A DNA stretch of 64,000 bases, taken from positions 27,817-91,816 of the forward strand of contig NZ_JALLPO010000041.1 in assembly GCF_023276435.1 (NCBI RefSeq), given 5' to 3'. Origin of the DNA: Sphaerisporangium perillae (GTDB lineage Bacteria; Actinomycetota; Actinomycetes; Streptosporangiales; Streptosporangiaceae). This document shows, piece after piece, positions 44,219 through 53,093 of the stretch. Made by a program: the position numbers and the translations under genes. Under the pieces are notes generated by a model. It worked only from the letters and a program-made list of their open reading frames with translations, did no database searches and was not told where the DNA came from. Each line of letters opens with the position of its first letter. The first letter of the stretch is position 1.

Positions 44219-45556
44219 CTACCGTGCGAAGACCGCGGATGTCACGGCACCGGTGACGGTCGACCTGACCCCGACCGCTTCGAGTGCCCTACGATACGCG
44301 CGTGTCTGCTGGCCGCGGTTACCGGCCTTGCCCCAAAGGTCACCCAGCTCGCGCCAGACCTCCGCGATCTCGCGGTCGCGGATCGCCCCGGGCGACGGCA
44401 CCGCCGCCAGAAGGGCTCCAGCGCGCTCCAGATGGGCCGTGACGTCCCCCTCGGACCGTGCCAAAACACTTTCGGCCAGCACCAGGTGCGCGGACGCCGT
44501 GATGGTTCCAGGCTCGTCGGACAGCAACGCCAGCGCCTTGACGGCGAGGTCGTCCGCACCGCGTACGTCACCGGACCGCAGATGGACGCGGGCCAGCACG
44601 ACGAGGCTGCGGGCGTACTCCACCGACTCGGCGGGAAGGACGGAGAACACCTCGGTGGCGCGGGAGACCAGCTGGTCCGCCTGGCCGAGGCCGGTGTCGG
44701 GCAGGGACGCGGAGATCTGCGCCCAGCGCATGGCGATCTTCGCCATCTGGACCGCGATCCGCGCGGGCCGCCCTGCGGACAGGGCGTCGTCGGCGAACTG
44801 CACCGCGAGCGCGGAGTCCTCGCCCTCGGCCGCCGAGACGCTGGCCTGCCAGAGCGACAGGATCTCCGTCGTGCGGTCGGCCGGCACCGGCACGCCGGTG
44901 ACGGCGAGCACCTGCTCGATGTATGGCAGGCCGATCTCTGCGTCGGCAAGCGCCGCGGCGAGGTCGACGGCGACCTCACCGTGGAACAGCGACAGCTGCG
45001 TGACCTGCTCCAGGGCCTTGAGACCCAGGTCGCGGGCACGCATCACGTCGCCGGCCCTCTGGTAGCACCGGCACAGCGCCACGGTGAGCGGCAGGTCGGC
45101 CAGGCGCTCCGGATGCGCGGCGGCCTCGCGGCGGAGCCGCTCGTACGCCTCGACGGCACGGCCGATCTTGCCCTGTTCCTCGAGAGCACGGGCGCGCCCC
45201 AGGCGGGCGTGCGCGGCGAGGAGAGCGTTGTCCTCCCCCGCGGCCTTGACGATGTCGCCGAACCGGTCGGCGGCGAGGGCCGCGTCTCCGTGGTACAGCT
45301 CCAACTCGGCGTGGCGCAGCCCGAGTTCGGTGTCGATTCGCTGGCGCGGCTCGATCCCGTGGAGGAGGAACTCGGTGGTGCAACCAAGGCGCTCCGCGAG
45401 CAGTCGGGCGACCACTGGCGTCGGCGTGCGCTTGCCGGACTCGATGAGTGAGACATAACTGTCGGAGAGGTCCGGTCCTGCCAGCTGGGCCTGAGACAAA
45501 CGCCTGCTCAGACGCAGCCCGCGGACGCGGTCACCGATGGTTCCCTGACTCGGCAT
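44219..45556 (-). CDS. XRE-family regulator with TPR domain
   Basis: 445 residues: Cro/C1-type HTH (about 8-62, LSQAQLAGPDLSDSYVSLIESGKRTPTP) and a long TPR-like array (about 80-440). ATG at 45556. Such HTH-TPR proteins are common in actinomycetes, some responding to signalling peptides. Target unknown. Confidence 0.88.
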   Translation of the reverse strand: MPSQGTIGDRVRGLRLSRRLSQAQLAGPDLSDSYVSLIESGKRTPTPVVARLLAERLGCTTEFLLHGIEPRQRIDTELGLRHAELELYHGDAALAADRFGDIVKAAGEDNALLAAHARLGRARALEEQGKIGRAVEAYERLRREAAAHPERLADLPLTVALCRCYQRAGDVMRARDLGLKALEQVTQLSLFHGEVAVDLAAALADAEIGLPYIEQVLAVTGVPVPADRTTEILSLWQASVSAAEGEDSALAVQFADDALSAGRPARIAVQMAKIAMRWAQISASLPDTGLGQADQLVSRATEVFSVLPAESVEYARSLVVLARVHLRSGDVRGADDLAVKALALLSDEPGTITASAHLVLAESVLARSEGDVTAHLERAGALLAAVPSPGAIRDREIAEVWRELGDLWGKAGNRGQQTRAYRRALEAVGVRSTVTGAVTSAVFAR

Positions 45557-45636
45557 GTGATCTCTTAAGGCGGGGTTATGGTCAATGGTCCCGCCATGAT
45601 GGCACGAAGCAGCCGAATCGGGTATACCCACGTCAA

Positions 45637-45674
45637 GAATCCCGAGGGGAAGTCTGTCTCACCCCTCGGGATTC
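45637..45674 (-). terminator. Terminator after the PH-domain gene
   Basis: 13-bp perfect stem (45637-45649 with 45662-45674), 12-base loop, directly after the stop of the minus-strand PH gene. Confidence 0.82.
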
Positions 45675-45688
45675 AGGACGAATCTGGA

Positions 45689-46216
45689 CTAATCATCGTC
45701 GTCAGAACTGGGAAAGAGCATCTGGCAAACCTCGAGGTACAAGGTCTCCGGGTACGGAATGAAGGGGACCGTCGACAGCGCCTGATCTTGACCAGCCGAC
45801 TCCAGCACGAACTCGCCGTACCCGAGCATGCGGCCGAGAAGCGAGCGCTGGAAGCTCATGTCGGTCACCTTGCCGAGTGGCATCATCGCCACCCGGCGGG
45901 TGATCAGGCCGGTGGTCAGGAGCATCCGTTTGGACGTCACGACGAAGTAGTCCACCGACCACTCGGCTACTTTCCAAACGAAGCGGATGAGTAAGAGAAG
46001 CCAGGCCCACCAGACGATCACCAACGCCTGTGACCCTTGGTTCTCGCCGAGCCACTTGCTCAGCAGCCCCGCCAGGACCAGGCCGCCGAAGACCTCGGCG
46101 ACCGGCCGCAGCAGTACGGCCGGGTGACGCCGCACCATGATGACCTGGTGTTCGTGGGGGAGAAGGTAACGATTGACCGACGACGGAGCAGAGTCCCCGT
46201 GGGTCACAAGTCTCAT
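45689..46216 (-). CDS. Membrane PH-domain (bPH2/DUF304) protein
   Basis: 175 residues with two membrane helices (about 38-55 and 65-85) and a bacterial PH domain (about 88-160, VDYFVVTSKRMLLTTGLITRRVAMMPLGKVTDM). Ends in an Asp-rich tail. ATG at 46216 overlaps the stop of a 52-residue membrane protein gene as ATGA, so the two are coupled. Role unknown. Confidence 0.85.
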   Translation of the reverse strand: MRLVTHGDSAPSSVNRYLLPHEHQVIMVRRHPAVLLRPVAEVFGGLVLAGLLSKWLGENQGSQALVIVWWAWLLLLIRFVWKVAEWSVDYFVVTSKRMLLTTGLITRRVAMMPLGKVTDMSFQRSLLGRMLGYGEFVLESAGQDQALSTVPFIPYPETLYLEVCQMLFPSSDDDD

Positions 46217-46371
46217 GTCAGCTTCGTGAAGAATAGCGCCAGCGAATCCGCGGCGTTCACCACAGTGTCCATTGCTCCCTTGACCGCGCTTGCCGCGTCA
46301 GCCGGTCTGGTGAACAGGTAGAAAGCCACAAACGCGATGGCTGCGTACGTTAGAACCTTCTTGACCTGCAC
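46213..46371 (-). CDS. 52-residue membrane protein coupled to the PH-domain gene
   Basis: One hydrophobic helix (about 6-22) followed by an amphipathic helix. GTG 46371 follows CGGAGG at 6 bases, which decides this start over the GTG at 46404. It overlaps the PH gene start by 4 bp, so both are likely made together. No family recognised. Confidence 0.65.
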   Translation of the reverse strand: MQVKKVLTYAAIAFVAFYLFTRPADAASAVKGAMDTVVNAADSLALFFTKLT

Positions 46372-46487
46372 TGCTGCCTCCGTTAACCAACTCACCCACT
46401 GCACCCACCGTATACATTACCCAGCTCATTGGCTCGGTAAAGCGCATCCCGACCCCACAGTCTTTAGGGGTCTGGATGTGACCTGCG

Positions 46488-46706
46488 TCACCCTTGCTCG
46501 CCGGCGACCGTGGCCAGCACTTGGAGGTGCTTGCGCGCGATTCGCTCGACCAGGCTCGGGTACGCGTAACCAGTGACCTCCATCGCGCCGTGGTGAGCCG
46601 CTTCGATGCAGCGAGTCACCGTCGCGGCGGGATGGACCCCGGCGAACTCGACCTTAAGCACGGTCTCGACCTGTGTATAGGCGTCAAAATCCGGCGGCTG
46701 GTCCAT
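46488..46706 (-). CDS. Hypothetical small protein (72 aa)
   Basis: A helical protein with a central block VETVLKVEFAGVHPAATVTRCIEAAHHGA (Ala/His-rich) and no signal peptide. ATG 46706 has a GGGAGAG site; longer readings lack one. I recognise no family. It lies between upp and the PH pair on the same strand. Confidence 0.6.
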   Translation of the reverse strand: MDQPPDFDAYTQVETVLKVEFAGVHPAATVTRCIEAAHHGAMEVTGYAYPSLVERIARKHLQVLATVAGEQG

Positions 46707-46838
46707 TGCTCTCCCAGGGGTGCGTCCGCGGCCCAAGGGGACCGGGAACACAGTGACATCGTCATCACTCTGCGTACCCACAGAAACACAGTATGTAACT
46801 AGACGTGTGTCAACCAGCGGAAGAAAAAGGAAAAAGAA

Positions 46839-47477
46839 TCAGACGACGCCGTACAGGCGGTCCCCGGCGTCGCCCAAGCCCGGCACGATGTAGCCGTGCT
46901 CGTTGAGCCGCTCGTCCAGAGCCGCGGTCACGACCCGCACGGGGTTGCCGGAGTCGGTGAACACCTGCTCCATGTAGGCCAGGCCTTCGGGGGCGGCGAG
47001 CAGGCAGATGGCCGTGACGTCTTCGGCGCCCCGCTCGAACAGCAGCTGGATCGCCGCGGCGAGCGTGCCGCCGGTCGCGAGCATGGGGTCCAGCACGTAG
47101 CACTGGCGGCCCGAGAGGTCCTCGGGCAGCCGGGTCGCGTACGTCTGGGCTTTGAGGGTGCCCTCGTCGCGGATCATGCCGAGGAAACCGACCTCGGCGG
47201 TGGGCAGCAGGCGGGTCATGCCGTCGAGCATGCCGAGACCCGCCCGCAGGATCGGCACGACCAGCGGCGCGGGGCGCGCCAGCCGTACCCCGTGAGCCGG
47301 GGCGACAGGGGTGGAGACCGTCGCGTCGACGACCCGCACGTCGCGTGTGGCCTCATAGGCCAGGAGCGTGACGAGCTCATCGGCGAGCCGCCGGAACGTC
47401 GGGGAGTCCGTGCGCACGTCCCGCAGTGCGGTCAGCTTGTGGGCAACAAGCGGATGGTCAACGACGAGGGTCTTCAT
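46839..47477 (-). CDS. upp: Uracil phosphoribosyltransferase
   Basis: 212 residues; salvages uracil to UMP. PRPP motif [13 protein letters not shown] (near 130), [12 protein letters not shown] (near 72), C-terminal [14 protein letters not shown] at 47477 starts the conserved [15 protein letters not shown]; longer frame upstream is spurious. Divergent from the TadA-associated genes. Confidence 0.96.
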   Translation of the reverse strand: MKTLVVDHPLVAHKLTALRDVRTDSPTFRRLADELVTLLAYEATRDVRVVDATVSTPVAPAHGVRLARPAPLVVPILRAGLGMLDGMTRLLPTAEVGFLGMIRDEGTLKAQTYATRLPEDLSGRQCYVLDPMLATGGTLAAAIQLLFERGAEDVTAICLLAAPEGLAYMEQVFTDSGNPVRVVTAALDERLNEHGYIVPGLGDAGDRLYGVV

Positions 47478-47655
47478 GGCTGCCAACGCTATCTCCTGTG
47501 ACCGGGTAAACGGTACGAGCAGCCAGGTAACGGCCATCACACCCTAAGCTGTCCGGGCGCACCCGTTTTTGATCACAATTTGCCCGAGGGGCCTACGGGG
47601 GCTGAGTGATTCTGGGAGCATTACCAACTGTAAGAACCGCGTCGGTGGGGTGAAG

Positions 47656-48144
47656 ATGACAGACGTAGATGCTCTTGACTTCGCCATCGTGGTCTACCGC
47701 GAGGACGACCGCTGGGAAGCCGAGATGTTGCCCATAGGTCTCACTGCGGACCTTCATGGGCTCATCCATGCCCTTCGTCAGCAACCGAGTATGGGTGCCA
47801 CGATTGGCCTGGTCGCCGTGGGGGATGACTTCTTCGTGGCATTAAGGGTGTTCGGGGAGCGGGTCGACGTCTTCCTGTCCGACATCACGGCGTCGTGGGA
47901 CTGGCCCTTGGCTCAGCAGGTGCTGGAGCTCCTCGACGTCCCCGTCCCCGATGAGGAGGAACTCGACATGGTCCTCCCCGCGGGAGATCTGTCGATCTTC
48001 GCAGACCTCGGGCTCGACGAGATGGAGCTGGGCGCCCTCTCCGGTGACCTCGAACTGCTTCCGGATGAGGTGCTTTCCAGCATCGCCGCACGGCTCGGGT
48101 TCTCCCAGCCGTTTGAACGTGCCGTCGACTCAGCCATCGGCTGA
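47656..48144 (+). CDS. tRNA adenosine deaminase-associated protein, copy 1
   Basis: 162 residues, acidic, with a start block FAIVVYREDDRWEAEML and a C-terminal part PAGDLSIFADLGLDEMELGALSG. It matches the small protein family always encoded beside actinobacterial tadA (TIGR03941-like). Function unproven. ATG at 47656 after GGGGTGAAG. Followed 17 bp later by a diverged paralogue. Confidence 0.8.
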   Translation: MTDVDALDFAIVVYREDDRWEAEMLPIGLTADLHGLIHALRQQPSMGATIGLVAVGDDFFVALRVFGERVDVFLSDITASWDWPLAQQVLELLDVPVPDEEELDMVLPAGDLSIFADLGLDEMELGALSGDLELLPDEVLSSIAARLGFSQPFERAVDSAIG

Positions 48145-48161
48145 CCTCGGGAGCCCCGATC

Positions 48162-48653
48162 ATGCCCTCGAGACCAACACACAGCGCTCTGTTCGCCGCC
48201 GCCTTCGTCCGCACGCCCGACGGGTGGAGCGGGGCCGAGGTCGATCTCACCAACGCCGAGATCGCCGACGACCTCGGCGACGCCGTGCAGGAGGCTCTGG
48301 GCCTCAACGGTGAGGAGCTCGCGCTGCTCTGCGTCGAGGTGGAGGACGAATGGTTCGCCATCGTCCGCTACGACGACGACGTCGAGCCGCGGGCGTTCCT
48401 CTCCGACGCCCACGCGGCGGCCGGTGACGGCCTGGGCGAGCTCTTCAACGAGCTCGCCGGGGTGCTGGTGCCGGACAAGGACGCCGACCTCGGGGTCCGG
48501 CCGGCCGGTGACTTCGAGCTGCTGAGCGACCTCGGGGTGACCTCCGAGGAACTCCTGGAGCTCAGCATGGAGGAGGGGGTCCTCCCCGCGGACACCCTGT
48601 CGGTGATCGCGGAGAAGCTCTCCTTCGCGGACGAGCTCGACCGGCTGCACTAG
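48162..48653 (+). CDS. tRNA adenosine deaminase-associated protein, copy 2
   Basis: 163 residues, paralogue of the preceding gene: shares the plan of an N-terminal ligand-like domain and a tail PAGDFELLSDLGVTSEELLEL. The shared tail and D-L-G pattern are clear, while the N-terminal portions have drifted. ATG at 48162. Directly precedes tadA. Confidence 0.8.
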   Translation: MPSRPTHSALFAAAFVRTPDGWSGAEVDLTNAEIADDLGDAVQEALGLNGEELALLCVEVEDEWFAIVRYDDDVEPRAFLSDAHAAAGDGLGELFNELAGVLVPDKDADLGVRPAGDFELLSDLGVTSEELLELSMEEGVLPADTLSVIAEKLSFADELDRLH

Positions 48654-48736
48654 CGCCTCCGCCCGTGAGCCTGCGTGTGCCGAACCCCCGTGTGCCGAGC
48701 CTTCGTGGATGAGTCTTCCGCCATGAGCCTTCACCC

Positions 48737-49207
48737 GTGAGCGGCCCGTCGCCGGGGGAGTTCGAGGGCCCGATGAGGCTCGCGCTCGAGCAGGCGGTGC
48801 GGGCAGGCGAGCGCGGTGAGGTGCCCGTCGGGGCCGTCGTCCTCGGGCCGGCCGGCGAGGTGCTCGCGGCCGCGGGCAACGACCGCGAGGCGAGTGCCGA
48901 TCCGACCGCGCACGCCGAGATACTGGCGCTGCGGGCGGCGGCCCGAGCACGCGGCGAGTGGCGGCTGGCCGGGTGCACGCTGGTCGTGACCCTCGAACCG
49001 TGCACGATGTGCGCGGGAGCCGCGGTGCTCGCCCGGGTGGACACGATCGTCTACGGCGCCGTCGATGAGAAGGCGGGCGCGGCCGGGTCACTGTGGGACG
49101 TGGTCCGCGACCGGCGGCTGAACCACCGTCCCGAGGTGATCCTGGGCGTCCTCGCCGAGGAGTGCTCGGCCCTGCTGAGGGACTTCTTCGCGGGACGGCG
49201 CGGCTGA
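48737..49207 (+). CDS. tadA: tRNA-specific adenosine deaminase
   Basis: 156 residues; makes inosine at position 34 of tRNA-Arg(ACG). The zinc site is H59-A-E61 and P-C89-T-M-C92, typical of cytidine/adenosine deaminases. GTG at 48737. A tRNA-Ser gene follows 73 bp after its stop. Confidence 0.95.
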   Translation: MSGPSPGEFEGPMRLALEQAVRAGERGEVPVGAVVLGPAGEVLAAAGNDREASADPTAHAEILALRAAARARGEWRLAGCTLVVTLEPCTMCAGAAVLARVDTIVYGAVDEKAGAAGSLWDVVRDRRLNHRPEVILGVLAEECSALLRDFFAGRRG

Positions 49208-49279
49208 ACCGGTCTTTCCTCTGCATACCGGACACCTGCGACGCGCGAACATAGGCGTGCATCCGGTAGGCTGCTCGGC

Positions 49280-49369
49280 GGTGGAGTCGCCTAGTGGCCG
49301 AGGGCGCACGCCTCGAAAGCGTGTGATGGGGCAACCCATCCGTGGGTTCAAATCCCACCTCCACCGCCA
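49280..49369 (+). tRNA. tRNA-Ser (anticodon CGA)
   Basis: 90 nt including encoded CCA (49367-49369). Acceptor stem GGTGGAG/CTCCACC, long variable arm, anticodon stem CACGC/GCGTG with loop CTCGAAA, so the anticodon is CGA reading UCG. A terminator follows. Confidence 0.96.
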
Positions 49370-49377
49370 CCACGAAG

Positions 49378-49412
49378 GGCCTCCGACCGGATCACCGGTC
49401 GGAGGCCTTTTT
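49378..49412 (+). terminator. Terminator after tRNA-Ser(CGA)
   Basis: 13-bp stem (49378-49390 with 49395-49407), 4-base loop and a T5 tract. Confidence 0.9.
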
Positions 49413-49476
49413 CGATCTATGTGCGGGACCGGCCCGCACCTGTGGATCAGTGGTGGGTGACTGAGAATGTCCGCGG

Positions 49477-49998
49477 CTACAGGTCCTCGAACGGCTTCGC
49501 GTACCTGAACGCACCGCGCATGTCGGGCGCGTAGCCCGCCAGGGTGCGCACCTGGAAGTGGGGTCCCCACGCCTCGACCGGCGGGGTGATGCCGAACTCG
49601 CCCGCCGGTCGGAAACCGAACAGCGGATAGTAGTCGCGGTGGCCCAGGAGCACGACGAGCGGTTCGCCGAGCGCGTCCGCGGCCCCCAGCACGGCGTGCA
49701 TGAGCGCGTGGCCCACACCTTGGCGCTGGTGGGCGGGGAGCACGCCGAGCGGGCCGAGCCCGAGCGCGGGGGTCGACCCGACGGAGGCCCGGCTGCAGAC
49801 GACGTGCCCGGCGACGGCGCCGTCCGCCGTGATGGCCACAAGGGAAAGCTCCGGAATCCAGGCGTCGCACGCACGCAGCGCGTCCACCAGGCCGGCCTCC
49901 ACGGAGGTGTCGGCGGGGGCGTCCGGTTTGGCGAACGCGGCGGCGTGCACGTCGCGGATGGCTGGGATATCTGCCGGAAGTTCGCGTCTTATCAACAT
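49477..49998 (-). CDS. GNAT family N-acetyltransferase
   Basis: 173 residues. Acetyl-CoA binding block LAVLPAHQRQGVGHAL-like (LGVLPAHQRQGVGHAL, near 90) is the GNAT V(x)Q/R-x-x-G-x-G/A signature. Resembles the YhbS/putative acetyltransferase group (ends with FGITPPVEAWG...). Substrate unknown. ATG at 49998. Confidence 0.88.
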   Translation of the reverse strand: MLIRRELPADIPAIRDVHAAAFAKPDAPADTSVEAGLVDALRACDAWIPELSLVAITADGAVAGHVVCSRASVGSTPALGLGPLGVLPAHQRQGVGHALMHAVLGAADALGEPLVVLLGHRDYYPLFGFRPAGEFGITPPVEAWGPHFQVRTLAGYAPDMRGAFRYAKPFEDL

Positions 49999-50253
49999 CT
50001 GCCTAGGTTTTCCGGTGCCGAGTCAAGCCGTCAACCGATTAAACCCCGGCACCCGCAAGGCTCATGGCCTGAGCTGCGCAGCCTTGCCCCAACCAAGGCT
50101 TTGCCTCTTATGGGAAGCTCGCTGGATTTCGCCCGGTTAAGGTGATGTCTGTAGTTTTCGCGCCGTTTTGGCGAATCCCGAGTAAACCAGAACGACGCTC
50201 CTTATGTCGGGATATGTCCCGGCGGACCATAACGACAAATGGAGTGATCTCTT

Positions 50254-50652
50254 ATGCTCAGACACACTCTTGCCACGGGAATCCTGGTGGCTTCCGTGCT
50301 CGCCATTCCGGGGGCGCTGGCGATGCAATCCGCCGACGCGTCCACCATGGCCTCGACCTCCGCCTCCGCGGCGGCGTCGAACGCCGGCCAGGAGTCCACC
50401 TGCAAGGGCAAGCGATGCTCCTCCAAGCAGCGCGGCCACCACAAGAAGAGGTCGGCCATCAGGCACCACAAGAAGAAGCGCGCCGCCAAGCACACGAGGC
50501 ATGCCGTCGCCAGGCACGCCAGGCACGCTGGTGCCAAGCACAAGAGGCACGCCGTCGCCAAGCACAACCACAACCACATCCGCGCTCAGCACAGGAAGCC
50601 CCACGTCCACGCCGTGCACGAGGAGACGCCCGCCATCGTGCGCCACCACTGA
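50254..50652 (+). CDS. Secreted His/Lys/Arg-rich protein
   Basis: 132 residues: signal peptide (about 1-30), a Ser/Ala/Thr stretch, a CKGKRC pair (two Cys six residues apart), then about 80 residues with 19 His among Lys and Arg, patterned as RH, KHKRH, KHNHNH. ATG at 50254; a weak GGAG site lies 13 bases upstream. Composition suggests metal chelation or polyanion (teichoic acid, DNA) binding outside the membrane. No homology recognised. Confidence 0.75.
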   Translation: MLRHTLATGILVASVLAIPGALAMQSADASTMASTSASAAASNAGQESTCKGKRCSSKQRGHHKKRSAIRHHKKKRAAKHTRHAVARHARHAGAKHKRHAVAKHNHNHIRAQHRKPHVHAVHEETPAIVRHH

Positions 50653-50716
50653 CCTCACCTCTCCGTCGCCCCGGGAGGACCTCCTCACGGGGCGACCTCC
50701 GGGCCGCGCCCGCCGG

Positions 50717-51649
50717 TCAGGGGTCGAGGGTGCTCTCCTCGACGTTCTCCGTGCGGCCGTAGAGCACCTGCTCGTTGATCTCCAGGTTGTTGATCAGCCG
50801 CAGGGTCGCCGCGACGGCGTTGCCCACCAGCTCGCCGGCGACCTCTCCGTACTCCACCTGCAAGAGGATGTTGGCGGCACGGTCGTCGTCCGCCACGCGC
50901 TCGGAGTCGCGCCAGGTGCCCTCCGCGCCGATCTCCGTGGCGGCGCGCATGAGGGGCGCGACGGCGTGCGCCTTGGCCCGGGGAACCGTGAGCGTCAGCG
51001 ACTCGCGCTGCACGCGGTCGAGCCGGACCCCGTCCTCCTCGCCGCCGAACAGCAGGGCGTGCAGGAGATCCTTCGCCTCGCGGAGCAGCGCCTCTCCCCG
51101 GGGTGAGCGATGAGCGGCGGAGATGAGCGGGCCGCCCTTGTCCGGCGGGTCGAGAAGGTGACCTTCCTGCTGTAGCTCCTCGCGCCCCAGCGCACGGTAG
51201 CGCTCGACGTAGCGCGGCATGGACGCCTGGTCGAGGCCGAGGCGGCGGATCCGCGCCGCGTGCGCGGCACGGTCGTCCTCGCTCTCGTCGGTCTCGTGAT
51301 CACTGCGGCTCCATGGAGGTGCCTGGTCCTCGTCCTGGGCGGACCGGCGTTCGTGGCCGCTTTCGCGGGCCTCCCCGCGCGCGTGCTCGCTCTCGCCGGC
51401 ATCGTGCCGTTCGTGACCGCTCTCGTCCTGGCGGGCGGGATGGGCGGGCAGGGTCTCGCCGGCATCGGGACGTCGTGGCACCTGCCGAGGGATCATGTGC
51501 GCCACCTCCGTGGCGGGCAGCGCCAGTGCCATCAACTGCTCGACCAGCCACTCGGTGGGCTGCTGGCCGAGACGCTCGCGTACGCGCTCGCGCAGCTCTC
51601 CTGCGAGCTCTTCACGGATCTGTGCCACGAGCTGTGTGACATCTGGCAT
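50717..51649 (-). CDS. Conserved hypothetical protein with a disordered acidic/His-rich linker
   Basis: 310 residues: an N-terminal helical region (1-55), a charged linker rich in His, Glu, Arg and Ser (about 60-140), and a C-terminal folded region (about 150-300) with LRLINNLEINEQVLYGR. Ends in a short acidic tail. ATG at 51649. No family recognised. Confidence 0.72.
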   Translation of the reverse strand: MPDVTQLVAQIREELAGELRERVRERLGQQPTEWLVEQLMALALPATEVAHMIPRQVPRRPDAGETLPAHPARQDESGHERHDAGESEHARGEARESGHERRSAQDEDQAPPWSRSDHETDESEDDRAAHAARIRRLGLDQASMPRYVERYRALGREELQQEGHLLDPPDKGGPLISAAHRSPRGEALLREAKDLLHALLFGGEEDGVRLDRVQRESLTLTVPRAKAHAVAPLMRAATEIGAEGTWRDSERVADDDRAANILLQVEYGEVAGELVGNAVAATLRLINNLEINEQVLYGRTENVEESTLDP

Positions 51650-51787
51650 TTGATGACCGCCCCGGCGTTCGCGTTCCAGCGGCGTGAGCCGTGTCGCCCC
51701 TGCGACGGTCGAAGCCTAGGTAACCGAGGTGCGGCGGGTGGCGCGTACGAGAACTGTTTTACCTACGAGGCCGGCGGCCGGTATTGA

Positions 51788-52123
51788 TCATTCCGGCCAT
51801 TCGCTCTTTTCGGATGGCATCCCGCCGGGGGCGTCCACTTCGAGCACCCGCGCGTGGAGGACCGAGCGCTGGTGCAGGGCCGCGCGCAGCGCGCGGTGCA
51901 GGCCGTCTTCGAGGTAGAGCTCACCACGCCACTGCACTACGTGGGGGAAAAGGTCGCCGTAGAAGGTGGAGTCCTTCGCGAGCAATGAATGCAGATCGAG
52001 CACCGCCTTCGTGGTGATCAAAGAGTCGAGCCTGACCTGCCGGGGCGGTATCTTTGCCCATTCGCGATGCGACAGGCCATGCTCGGGGTACGGGCGGCCA
52101 TCACCGACTGACTTGAAGATCAC
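51788..52123 (-). CDS. Hypothetical protein with ParB/sulfiredoxin-like core
   Basis: 111 residues. The pattern of a strand-helix core ending DGLHRALRAALHQRSVLHARVLEVD resembles the D-G-x-H-R motif of ParB N-terminal domains and sulfiredoxin-like folds. The start (51788-52123 minus) opens MIFKSVGDGRPYPEHGL. Function unknown; my assignment is structural analogy only. Confidence 0.6.
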   Translation of the reverse strand: MIFKSVGDGRPYPEHGLSHREWAKIPPRQVRLDSLITTKAVLDLHSLLAKDSTFYGDLFPHVVQWRGELYLEDGLHRALRAALHQRSVLHARVLEVDAPGGMPSEKSEWPE

Positions 52124-52189
52124 CCTACGCAGTTTAAGAGAGTTTTCGAGCTTTGCCTGCTTCAGCGGTCGCGTGGTGAGGTGTCGATC

Positions 52190-52222
52190 GGCTCAGATGC
52201 GGCTCAGATGCGGCTCAGATGC
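52190..52222. repeat. Triple 11-bp tandem repeat at the ypfJ-like 3' end
   Basis: GGCTCAGATGC occurs three times in a row (52190-52200, 52201-52211, 52212-52222). The third copy contains TCA (52215-52217), the complement of the metallopeptidase stop codon, so the array touches the gene end. Confidence 0.9.
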
Positions 52223-53093
52223 TGCCCGAGAAGGTGTCGCATCGCCCGGGGTCACCGGACTTGTAGCCGGTGCTGAACCACTTCATCCGCTGCTGCGCCG
52301 TGCCATGGGTGAAGGCCTCGGGATCGACGCGGCCCTGCGCCTTCTCCTGGATACGGTCATCGCCGACGGCCGCCGCGGCGTCGAGCGCCTCCTGGATGTC
52401 GGTGTCGGTGAAGGGCTTCTCGTAGAAGCCGGTGTCCACGGCGTTCTTGGCCCAGACGCCGCCGTAGCAGTCCGCCTGGAGCTCCAATCGGACGGAGGCG
52501 CTGTCGGGACCCTGGCTGTCACCGCTGACGCGGTCCATGGTGCCGAGGAGATCCTGAACGTGGTGGCCGTACTCGTGGGCGATGACGTACGCCTGCGCGA
52601 ACGGGCCGCCCTTGGCGCCGAACTTGCTCTGCAGCTCGTCGAAGAAGCTGAGGTCCAGGTAGACCCGCTTGTCGCTCGGGCAGTAGAACGGCCCGACCTG
52701 CGAGGTGGCCTGCCCGCAACCGGTGTTCACGGCCTCGGTGAACAGGACTGTCTTGGCCGGGGTGTACTGGCCGTTGCCCCTCTGGTCGAACGCGTCTTTC
52801 CAGTAGGCCTGGATGCTGTTGACCACGCCGACCACCCGGCAGTTCTCCGACTGGTCGGCGTCGGAGCCCTTCTTGCACTCCTGGGAGAGGTCGGAGGTCG
52901 GCTGCACGCCCGTCGTCCCTCCGTCGCCACCGGTGATGTCACCGGGGTTGATCCCGAATATCAGGGCGGCGATCAGCGCGATGATGCCCGCCGCGCCTCC
53001 GCCGATGGCGAGCCCGCCACCGCGAAACCCGCCCCCGCCACCACGGTTTTCGACCTGGGAGGCGTCAAGGTCGACATCGTCACGGAAGTCCAT
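52215..53093 (-). CDS. YpfJ-type neutral zinc metallopeptidase
   Basis: 292 residues. A short cytoplasmic N-terminus leads to a Gly-rich stretch and one membrane helix (about 34-50), then the outer peptidase domain with the zinc motif HEYGHHVQD (HExxH, near 172) and a third-ligand Glu later. Conserved family YpfJ/DUF1028-like with unknown substrate. ATG at 53093. 3' end overlaps a tandem repeat. Confidence 0.88.
   Translation of the reverse strand: MDFRDDVDLDASQVENRGGGGGFRGGGLAIGGGAAGIIALIAALIFGINPGDITGGDGGTTGVQPTSDLSQECKKGSDADQSENCRVVGVVNSIQAYWKDAFDQRGNGQYTPAKTVLFTEAVNTGCGQATSQVGPFYCPSDKRVYLDLSFFDELQSKFGAKGGPFAQAYVIAHEYGHHVQDLLGTMDRVSGDSQGPDSASVRLELQADCYGGVWAKNAVDTGFYEKPFTDTDIQEALDAAAAVGDDRIQEKAQGRVDPEAFTHGTAQQRMKWFSTGYKSGDPGRCDTFSGSI

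Noticed and set aside
49981..50253. Riboswitch before the His-rich gene
   Set aside because: A few short inverted repeats (GGTGCCG/CGGCACC) exist, but no known riboswitch core could be matched.
50142..50762. 206-codon frame overlapping the His-rich gene
   Set aside because: Overlaps in another frame; lacks the signal peptide and ribosome site that support the 50254 start.
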